From: Nematostella vectensis
Lineage: Eukaryota; Cnidaria; Anthozoa; Actiniaria; Edwardsiidae
DNA: 64,000 nucleotides
Direction: 5' to 3'
Assembly (NCBI RefSeq): GCF_932526225.1
Contig: NC_064034.1
Location: forward strand, 6,002,001-6,066,000
This document shows positions 46,901 through 58,400 of this stretch, piece after piece. The notes beneath the pieces were generated by a model. The model saw only the letters and a program-made list of their open reading frames with translations. It was not told the DNA's origin and ran no database searches. The position numbers were made by a program, and so were the translations under genes. Within the stretch, counting starts at the first letter, position 1. Every line of letters starts with the position of its first letter.

Positions 46901-49900
46901 AAGGAGGCAGTACTAATTAATATAATCTTTAAATTTGAGAAACTAAAGGGTGAACAGATTCTTATCTTTCTTTCTATTCTTATATTCAAATATTTTGGAT
47001 ATTCCGAGCGAAAATGGGGCTACCTATGACTAATAATCTAATGCAACCATTCTTGTATTTATTGATAATTTATTTTTATATATAATAAGTAGCAAGACAC
47101 AAAGGGCCAGAAATTCCGTGCTCGTGGCTTCTCGTGGGCCAGAAATTCCGTGCTCGTGGCTTCTCGTGGGCCAGAAATTCAGTGCCCACGATCACAGAAT
47201 TTCTGGCCCACTAGTTATGCCACGAGCACGGAGATTTTGGCCCACTAGTCATGCCACGAGCACGGAATTTCTGGCCCACTAGTCATGCCATGAGCACGGA
47301 ATTTCTGGCCCACTAGTCATGCCATGAGCACGGAATTTCTGGCCCACTAGTCATGCCATGAGCACGGAATTTCTGGCCCACTATTTATCCAACGAGTACG
47401 GAATTTCTGGCCCACGAACAGCCATGAGCACGGAATTTCTGGCCCACTAGTTATGCCACGAGCACGTAATTTGTGGCCCACGAGAAGCCACGAGCACGGA
47501 ATTTCTGGCCCACTAGTCATGCCACGGGCACAGAATTTCTGGCCAACTAGTCATGCCATGGACACGGAATTTCTGGCCCACTATTTATCCAACGAGTACG
47601 GAATTTCTGGCCCACGAACAGCCATGAGCACGGAATTTCTGGCCCACTAGTTATGCCACGAGCGCGGAATTTCTGGCCCACGAAAAGCAACGAGCACGGA
47701 ATTTCTGGCCCACGAACAGCCATGAGCACGGAATTTCTGGCCCACTAGTCATGCCATGAGCACGGAATTTCTGGCCCACTATGTATCCAACGAGTACGGA
47801 ATTTCTGGCCCACGAACAGCCATGAGCACGGAATTTCTGGCCCACTAGTTATGCCACGAGCACGGAATTTCTGGCCCACTAGTCATGCAATGAGCACGGA
47901 ATTTCTGGCCCACTAGTCATGCCATGAGCAAGGAACTTCTGGCATACGAACAGCCATGAGCACGGAATTTCTGGCCCACTAGTCATGCCACGAGCACGGA
48001 ATTTCTAGCCCACTAGTCATGCCATGAGCACGGAATTTCTAGCCCACTAGTCATGCCATGAGCACGGAATTTCTGGCCCACTAGTCATGCCATGAGCACG
48101 GAATTTCTGGCGCAATAGTCATGCCATGAGCACGGAATTTCTAGCCCACTAGTCATGCCATGAGCACGGAATTTCTGGCGCAATAGTCATGCCATGAGCA
48201 CGGAATTTCTGGCCATTAGTCATGCAACGAGCACGGAATTTCTGGCCCACTAGTCATGCCATGAGCACGGAATTTCTTTTCCATTAGTCATGCAACGAGC
48301 ACGGAATTTCTGGCCCACTAGTCATGCCATGAGCACGAAATTTCTGGCTCACTAGTCATGCCATAAGCACGGAATTTCTAGCCCACTAGTCATGCCATGA
48401 GCACGGAATTTTTGGCCCACTAGTCATGCCATGAGCACGGAATTTCTGGCGCAATAGTCATGCCATGAGCACGGAATTTCTGGCCCACTAGTCATGCCAT
48501 GAGCACGGAATTTCTGGCGCAATAGTCATGCCATGAGCACGGAATTTCTGGCCATTAGTCATGCAACGAGCACGGAATTTCGGGCGCAATAGTCATGCCA
48601 TGAGCACGGAATTTCTGGCCATTAGTCATGCAACGAGCACGGAATTTCTGGCCCACTAGTCATGCCATCAGCACGGAATTTCTGGCCAACTTGTCATGCC
48701 ACGAGCACGGAATTTCTGGCCCACTAGTCATGCCATGAGCACGAAATTTCTGGCCCACTATGCCATGAGCACGGAATTTCTGGCCCACTAGTTATGCCAT
48801 GAGCACGAAATTTCTGGCCCACTAGTCATGCCATGAGCACGAAATTTCTGAGCCACTATTTATCCAACGATTACGGAATTTCTGGCCCACGAACAGCCAT
48901 GAGCACGGAATTTCTGGCCCACTAGTTATGCCACGAGCACGGAATTTCTGGCCCACTAGTCATGCCATGAGCACGGAATTTCTGGCCCACTAGTCATGCC
49001 ATGAGCACGGAATTTCTGACCCACTAGTCATGCCATAAGCACGAAATTTCTGGCCCACTTAGTCATGCCATGAGCACGGAATTTCTGGCCCACTAGTTAT
49101 GCCACGAGCACGGAATTTCTGGCCCACTAGTCATGCCATGAGCACGGAATTTCTGGCCCATTAGTCATGCAACGAGCACGGAATTTCTGGCCCACTAGTC
49201 ATGCCATGAGCACGGGATTTCTGGCCCACGAACAGTTATGAGTACGGAATTTCTGGCCCACTAGTCATGCCAGGAGCACGGAATTTCTGGCCCACTAGTC
49301 ATGCCATAAGCACGAAATTTCTGGCCCAGTAGTCATGCCATGAGCACGGAATTTCTGGCCCACTATTTATCCAACGAGTACGGAATTTCTGGCCCACGAA
49401 CAGCCATGAGCACGGAATTTCTGGCCCACTAGTTATGCCACGAGCACGGAATTTCTGGCCTCATGCCATGAGCACGGAATTTCTGGCTGTTCTGCTGATA
49501 AACGTTGTAGCTAGAAATAGGAAATATGATGGCAGGTAGCATGATGATTCGATACCCTTTGCTAAATTTAGTGTAAAAAGAAGTTAAAAAATAAAAATAA
49601 AAATCATGCTGTTGAAATCAATAGATTTGTTGATTGCTTGTTTTTTGCCGTTCTCCAACAGAAACCAGGCCATATCTTTGTTTTTATTGCACTTCGAGCT
49701 TCTTTTTAATAGTTTTAACAGGACGGCCGTCTTTGGTTCCAAAACTTTCTAGATTCCGGCGGAGTCTTGACGTTTTTTTAAAGATTAAGTCGCATATTTA
49801 GTGGAAAATGCTAAATGAGAATACAAAATTGTGTTAAAATTGACTTTGTCTCAAGGAATCCAAAATGGCGGCCGAGAAGGGGCAAAACGACGCTTGTTTT

Positions 49901-52900
49901 TCAAAGGCTTATACAATCGTCAAATGCCTCCTAATTTCTTAACCCTTTTAGCCACAGAGAAAGAAACATTTTTTTACTAGCCTTGGACTATTTTTTTTCT
50001 ATAAGTGAACTCAAATGTTGCTACGAATGTTTGTATCAACACCCATGACCTGTCCTGGACTCACTGTCCAGATCTGGTAAGAAATATCCAATGTAAAAGT
50101 ATACTAACATAAAAGGCAACCTCAATATGGATTTTTGTGTCTTTTTGTCAATTCTATTTCCATTTAATTAAAAAATTTATACTAGCTATTTATGATCTGT
50201 TATGAATACCTTGTTCAAATTTGACTTTCCAAAAAAAAAAAAAAAGAGAGGATAGAGAGGATGTGTATTATAGTGACTATCCACTGACGTCGTTTCTCAT
50301 TTGACCTCTTGGCTGACCAGAAATCATAATACGTTTTATAATCATTACAAAAAAGGCAAGGAGGGTATAAAAGCATGCATATATGTAAGACTTGCCACCA
50401 TTATAGTAATGCACTTTCAGTCCTTAAATCTATCAGAAAAGCTCTTGTGGGGAAGATTATGCTGCCACACAAAGAGTCAGTTATTTCCCTGTAATAAGAA
50501 CAGTCGGTTATTTTGCTGTAATTGATAATTATATGTAATAATAAGGAAAATATCCTTAAGTTTTTTTATGATAATATCTGCTTTATTAATGGATGTGTTT
50601 TGCTACTCAAAAAGCTTTATTGTTGACTTTTGTTTACTGTAAAATAACTTAGTTTACACAACTCCTTATTTTAATTATCATTTTTTTAGTTAATTATTTT
50701 TTCTGAAGTTGTTTATATTAGCTGCAAACATGCTACTCTTACTATTAAATATTAACTGCAGGTATTGGCCTGCCAAAATATGGTATATTAAAAAGCACCT
50801 CTAAAGGTTGTCAACCTATTTCTTTTAAAGTCTGTATTTGTCTCTAACTGTTGACACAGTCCACAAAATCCAGCAGGATAGAAGTTGTCAAGTGGTTTTC
50901 TTCCTGACTTATTTGGCTCATTTTGTGTACATTCATTTGGCATGGTGTTAATACAACTTCTAAGAATCTGACATTTTTTTGGTGCAAGGCCAGATTTTCC
51001 TCTTCACAGACTGAAGCAGGGCACCAACAAATCGAAGCTTGTAAATCCTGGTTATCAAAGTCATAGTATGAAATATATCTAAGTTATTGACTTATTTGCC
51101 TTCATTTATATCAAACCAGGAAATAATAGCCACAAACTGGGAGTTGGTAGCTATAAAGGGTGAATATGTTTACCTAATGTTGTTATGGATGGGCTTTGAA
51201 GAGCCCCATTCAAACCAAAATGGAATGTTAGAACTAGCTATTACTTTCTAGGCATGTGCACTAAAACAGTTGAACAATTTATAATTGTAACCTAAATATT
51301 AGCCCCATCTACATTGATCATGACATTTCTATATCCTTCCTCCGAATATTTGTTTCGTTGTAAATCCCTTCGGTTGATTGGCGTACCAAGGCTTGGCCAT
51401 ATGAGTTGCTTTCATCACTTCCAAATCTTAGGACACTAAAAATGGACTCCAAAGTGCTATCATTGGCACGAAATGAATGGACTGATGAAATAATCATCAT
51501 AATCATCACACAATTGGCACAAAGATAAAGAACCATTCGGCAAACTAAAGGAAACCAAGGATAACAATCCATTTAAAACCCATGTCTATACAAAAAAAAA
51601 AGGTTATGTCAGTCAGATAAAAAATCTTATAATATTTTATCAGAATATTTGATTAGAATATTTGATAAGGGGTCCAAGCACCAGGTGGTCAATGGACCTG
51701 GAGTCCATTTCCCCAAGTGATCCACAATATTTCAAGAGCCTGAAACTGTTTGAGTGACAGCATCATCTTTCCATCAAGAACTTTTTGGAAAGATTTTAAT
51801 AGGGCCATTACTATAATGATGTCCATTACTATAATGATGGCAAGTATTATTACGAGCCAGGATGACATATATGCATGCTTTTATACACTCCTGTTCTTTT
51901 TTGCAATGATTTGATTTCTGGACAGCCAAGAGGTCAGATGCCAAGAGGTTTTTACAATTTCTTACCAGATCAGGGCAACTTGAGTCCAGGGCAGGTCATG
52001 AATGTTGATATTTATGCGCATCATGACTAAATTCTTTCTTATACAAACACAATTTACTTACAGTTTTGAAGAGCTGGTTTAATATAAATGTAACAAAAAA
52101 ACAAGACATAAACTTCCGTATGTTACTTCTTACACTATTGTTAGTTAACTAGCAGTATCAAACACCTTATAAATGATAATATGGCCTCTCAGCGAGAGAA
52201 TTTCGAGATCGAAACAAATGATCACTTATTTCCGAATTTATTGCTTTGCAAGAGCAAGAAAAAATGTCCACTTATGGAGAAATAAATAGTCCAAGGCTAG
52301 TAACAAAATGTTTCTTTCTTTGTGACAAAAAGGATTCAGAAATAAGATGGCATATGACGATGTAGGAAGACTTTAAAAAGCAAGCGTCGTTTCCCCCCTT
52401 CTCGGCCGCCATTTTGGATTCCTTGAGACAAAGTCAATTTTTTCGCCCTGCAATCTGATTGGCTAATCCGCGCGTCTAAAAATAGCCTTCCTAGGAAACG
52501 CCGTGACACTTACATGATACAGATGATTGCCCCTTCTTATGAGCCCCTGTGAATACTCATTCATGCATACGGGATATTGATACATACGGGATGTCAGTAG
52601 CGTGTATTGTTGGCTGTATGTGTAATACTCATTCATGCATACGGGATATTGATACATACGGGATGTTTGTAGCGTGTATTGTGGGCTGTACGGACCAGGT
52701 CCTTTTCGTGTTCTCGCCCGCACCCGCAGATGGTAAATGGTGCAACTTTCCAGGTTATGCAGTACGATGTACGTCAAGGTGGAATTGAGGGACTCTGTAA
52801 GGGACCGCCTGCGCCGTCTAGCTTGTCCGGAACTTAGTTCCAGATCGTAACTGGTGATGATTCCGTTGCTCTGATCTTTGGGGATTGGGTTCCAACTGAT

Positions 52901-53148
52901 GTTGAATGTCGTTGAGTTGATTTCGGCGTGATTTACGCCTAAAGGTGGTGCACTCGGAACTAATCACAAGGAACACACACAAAAAAACCATTAAGCCATT
53001 GAATCAGACGATAATGTTCCCATCATACATGTACCGGCAAGTAGCAGTTTGAAAGGAAAACGATTTGGGAAATTAAGAAAGAGAAGTAGTTAACTCATGT
53101 GAAAGCAAACAGCAACCATAAATAATGGCATTTGATAATAATAATAAT

Positions 53149-53186
<38 letters not shown>

Positions 53187-53248
53187 CGACAACGACAACG
53201 ACAACGATAACGATAACGATAACGATAACGATAACGATAATGATAATG

Positions 53249-53285
<37 letters not shown>

Positions 53286-55445
53286 AAAAATATATAATGC
53301 GTGAGTGCAGGCGTTCATATAACAGTGCTCAATACATAGGTGTAGAGCGGGTATCTTGGTTTGTAGGAAAAAAAAACACGCGAACTACCGTTTCATCTCT
53401 ACAAGCCTGTTTTGTGGTTGCCCACTCATCAGGAGATTTATTAACACATTGGCCCCTCAACCGGCCTTTACCGGCTTTGGGAAGTACCCACAACCCAAAA
53501 AATTTACAAATGCAAACTAAACACAACAAGATGAAGATACTCAGGCATCGGTCTAAGGGGTAAATGGTCTTGAAGATATGCATCCAACCAAGGTGTTGGC
53601 AACTACTCTTAAGCCAAATAATAGCACAGGTTTTTTGACAAATTTCAAATCGAACAAGGGGAAAAAAAAGCAGAATCACCCCTCTCAATAAAACGCTAAA
53701 AATACAACACAAGGGAGAGAGATCAGCAAACACAGCTCAAGACACAAATAGATATTCTGATCCGCCAGGTTCATTTCCATGGCCTCAAAACAAAATGTCC
53801 ACTCCTTGAAGGCTTGTAAAACCACGAAGATGCATTACGGATTGAAAAGCAGGGGAGGAGAGGGGAGGGCCAGTCAACACTCCTCTCCCCAAAGTCAGAT
53901 GGTTAGCAAACAAAGCCCTCGACTTCGCCGCTGACTACGACTGCATCACCGCTGAAGAAAAAAAACATCATAACCCACGCCAAGAGCTCTATCCTGGTTC
54001 ACAACCAAACACCCTGGCACAAAAAAGGCAACTCGACATTCGACGTGACAATGGGAAGCTACGACGGCGCTGAAACATGCGAACTTGTAGGCAACTTCCT
54101 CCTCTCCCAACTCCAAGACCTTAACATTAACGTAGGACTCTACCGCGACGACGGACTAGCCATCACAAGCGCCACACGTAAAAACACAGAAAATATCAAG
54201 AAAGAACTATGCCGCATCTTCAACAACAACGGACTGCGAATCACCATAGAAGCCAACAAGCGAGTAGTCAACTTCCTAGACGTCACATTCGACCTGAACC
54301 GCAACACCTACCAGCCTTTCACCAAACCGAACGCCCCACTACAGTACGTCCACCGCGAGAGCAACCACCCACCACAAACGCTTATCTACACTATCATCAG
54401 ACAAAGAAACCTTCGACCAAGCCGCCCCGCCAGCACTCGACGAAAGCGGATATAACTACACGGTGCACTACGAACCAAACACCACAAGCAAACGCAAGAA
54501 CCGCCAGCGCAACATCATCTGGTGCAACCCCCCTTTTAGCAAGAACACAAGCACCAACATCGGCTACAGATTCCTCTCACTCATAGACAAGCACTTCCCT
54601 AAAGACCCAAACTCAGAAAAATCTTCAACCGGAACACAATCAAAATCAGTTATAGCTGCATGAGCAGCACCAAGCAGATAATTGAAAGCCACAACAAACG
54701 CATAATCGCCTCATCAATAACAACCGAAGACGCCCCTACCTCCCTCGCCACCGCCAATAACAAAACATGCAACTGCATACAAAAGAACGCATGACCCCTT
54801 GAAGGAAACTGCCTCCAATCATCTGTTATCTACCAAGCTACTGTAACAAAAAAACAACAAAACGAAACCTACGTAGGACTAACCGAGAACGAATTCAAGA
54901 CAAGATATAGAAACCACACCGCCTCATTCCGACACGCTAAACACAGAAACTCGACCGAACTAAGAAAGTACATATGGAGCCTTAAAGACAACGACATAGA
55001 ACACTTTATTTCATGGAAAATCCTGTCCACTCACTCCGCCTACAACAGCTCTAGCAAAAGATGTAATCTCTGCCTCAAAGAAAAACTTATCATTATCCGC
55101 CAACCCAAGCTATCAACTTTAAACAAGCGTAACGAGCTAGTGTATTTGTGCCGCCACAGGAGCAAAGCCTTGTTATGCAACAGCTGAACTATTCAATTTC
55201 ACAATAACAGCCATTCAAATTTCGCGCCCTATTTTTATGTTAATTTTATACATAGATAGTATATAAGTGATGGTAGTAATATATTCTTAATAAATCTCCT
55301 GATGAGTGGGCAACCACGAAAAAGGCTTGTAGAGATGAAACGGTAGTTCGCGTGTTTTTTTTTTCCTACAAACCAAGATATATCCCGCTCTACACCTATC
55401 ACCTATGTATTGAGCACTGTTATATGAACGCCTGCACTCACGCAT

Positions 55446-55476
<31 letters not shown>

Positions 55477-58400
55477 ATGGTTGAAGGCTTTCATAGAAAG
55501 TGCTCAATACTCGAAAGTAGAGCGGTGTATAGTGTTGGTTTGAGAAAAATACAAACTACATAGGTTTCCCTACAGGTCTGTTTCGTGGTTGCCCACTCAT
55601 CAGGGGATTTAATGAGAATATTCCTACCATCGTATATATACTATTAACATTGAAATTTACATAATAATAGGCTGATAGTTTTAGCTAAGGCGGTAAGAGG
55701 AACAATAGCGAGTTACATTAAATATGCGGGGCGAAAACTAACAGTGCGGAACGTGTGAAAAATTGATAGCGCGAAAATTTAACGGTGACGGGATTAACAG
55801 TTCTAATTGTTTCGTAGCAGGGCTTTGTTTCTGTGGCGGCACGAGGACACGAGTTCATTGCGTTTATTTAGAGTTGATAGTTTGGGTTGGCAGATGATCG
55901 TCAGCTTTTCCTTGAGGCAGAGGTTGCAACGCTTAGTGGTACTGTTGTAGGCGGAGTGGGAAGAAAGAATGCGCCATGAAATAAAGTACTCAATCATGTT
56001 GTCCTTGAGAGTCCAGACGTGTTTGCTGAGTTCGGTGGAGTTTCTGTGTTTGGCGTGTCGGAATGATGCGGTGTGGTTTCTGTACCTGGTCTTGAAGCTG
56101 TTTTCAGTGAGCCCGACGTATGTTTCCGAGGTGTTGTTGTCTTTTCGAGTTACGGTAGCTTGGTAGATAACAGATGTCTGTAGGCAGTTTCCGTCTAGAG
56201 GGCAGGTGTCTTTCTGTCGGCAGTTGCATGTCTTGTTGTTGGTAGTGGTAGGGGCGGAGCTGGTGATCTCGGTAGCCGACGATGCGGTGATGATGCGCTT
56301 GTTGTGGTTGTCGATGATCTGTTTGGTGTTGTTCATGCAGCTGTAACTGATTTTGATGGTGTTTCTGTTGAAGATTTTACGGAGGTGGTTGTCTTTCGGG
56401 AAGTGCTTGTCTATCAGGGTGAGGAATCTGTGGCCGATGTTGGTGCTGGTGTTCTTGCTGAAGGGCGGGTTGTACCATAGGATGTTGTTGCGTTTGCGGG
56501 TTTTACGGTTGGTTACGGTGTTGGGTTCGTAGCGTAGCGTGTAGTTGTATCCGCTATCGTCGAGTGCTTTCTGGTAAGGTGGCGCGGTCTGGTCAAAGGA
56601 GGCTTGGTCTGAAGATAGGGCAGATAGGCGTCTGTTGATACCAGCAGGGATGTTCTTGGTGATGGAGGGCGGGTGGTTGCTCTCACGGTGGACATATTGT
56701 AGCGAGGAGTTCGGCTTTGTATAAGGCTGGTGTGCATTACGTTTTAGGTCAAGGGTGACGTCTAGGAAATTGACAACTTGTTTGTTTGCCTCAATGGTGA
56801 TTCGGAGTCCGTTGTTGTTGAAGATGCGGCATAGTTCCTTTTTTAGGTTTTCGGTGGCTCTGGGTGTGGCGTTGGTGATGGCTAGTCCGTCGTCGCGGTA
56901 GAGTCCTACGTTCATATTGAGGTCCTGAAGTTGAGAGAGAAGGAAGTTGCCTACAAGTTCACAGGTTTCTGCGCCATCGAAGCTCCCCATCGTAACATCA
57001 AATATCGTGTTGCCTTTCTTCTGCCAGGGTGTTTGGTTGTGGACCAGGAAGGAGCTCTTGGAGTGGGTTATGATCTCTTTTTCATCAGGGGTGATTTCGT
57101 CATAGTTGGAGGCGAAGTCGAGTGCTCTTGATAGTAGGTCTTGGCTGATAGATGGGTAGAATTCTACAATGTCAAAACAGATGAAGTTGAGTTGGTGTTT
57201 GTTTTCGGCAGCCTTGAACCAGTCAATGACGGCTTTAGTGCTTTTCCATTGGTTGAAGTTTCGTTTCTTTGCAATTACGCTATTGATACGGTCGAGGATC
57301 TTTTTGCTGATTTTTCCGATTTCGGGTTTTGTGGGGTTGATGAGTCTGCAGGTAGGTTTGTTAGCGAAGTTCGGCTTATGGTCTTTGAGAGTTATGAAGG
57401 CTTGCTTGTTGGCTGTGGTGTCCATTCTATCGTCTAAATCCAGTTTTGTAGCGATCTCTGGCACCCTGGCAGAAGAAAGGCAAGCATCAGGACTACCAGG
57501 GGCGGATACAGGGGGTGGATTGGGTGGATATCCACCCCCCCCCCCCCCCTTTTAGAGTAACAAAAATTGAAAAGTCACTTTGTTTGAAGAAAATCAATGT
57601 TTTATGGACGGGAAGTACTGTCCATGTGCCTTCGCCTGCTTGCCTTTGCTGGCGCGACAAATCCAACTCAGTGTGAAGTATTTTAAGATCTTTGAAGTGA
57701 CCTACCAAGGACCACTTGATCAGTTATAAGCCGTCTATCAGGCCATCATTCACCCCCCATTTAAAAATCCTGTATCCGCCCTTGACGGCAACAAATGATA
57801 TCTCACCGTCCATGCTAGGTCCACTGATGTAGATGAGCCTGAAGCGATCGTTGAGATTGTTGGGATGCCTTCGGGAACTGATTAAATAATGATGATCGAA
57901 CCCGTTAGAAAGGACAACGATTCGGGAAAAAAGAGAAGTTAACTCCAGTGAAGTGGTAAATTAACGTTGATTTGAAGGTACTCCAAGGTATTGCAGGATC
58001 TTCGGACGCACAAAGTCAAGACTGGAATAAAGGTTACACATGCACTGCGTTACACCAGAAAAGTTCACATACCATCGGGTTTGGTTCTCGCGACACCTGG
58101 AGTGCTCCACGGACCGTCCTTGACTGTATATCCGCGTACTTTGATCGTGTATTTGGTATACTTTGCAAGATTGTTGATATCGAAGCTCGTTGTCGGTGCC
58201 CTAATAACATCCGTCTTTTCGTCGCTACCGCCGTCTTTGTGATACGATATAATGTATTTACGGACTATCCCGTTCGTACAAGTCTCGGGAAGAGTTGACC
58301 ACGTGACACGGATGGACGTTGACGTCATCGCCTTGGAGTTTAGAGATGAAGGGGGGCAGTCAGGAGCAGCAAGGTGATAGCGAATGTGTGAACAAAAACT

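Larger units (their letters stand above)
53289..55455 (+). mobile_element. Penelope-like element, copy 2 (truncated, with inverted end and nested MITE)
   Basis: From about 53900 the plus strand encodes a broken [15 protein letters not shown], then [29 protein letters not shown] (the catalytic DD) and [20 protein letters not shown], then a degenerate GIY-YIG region ([20 protein letters not shown] at about 54870). Frameshifts and stops are frequent. An approximately 155 bp terminal segment is present at both ends in opposite orientation (53289-53444 and 55288-55455), a layout known for Penelope-like elements. Each end carries a hammerhead-like motif. The 5' RT half is replaced by a MITE fragment. 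Confidence 0.85.

Noticed and set aside
47100-49495. CRISPR array
   Set aside because: Units are directly adjacent variants without unique spacers, and the sequence is eukaryotic.
53073-53318. Poly-T, poly-L and poly-S frames
   Set aside because: Pure microsatellite translation.
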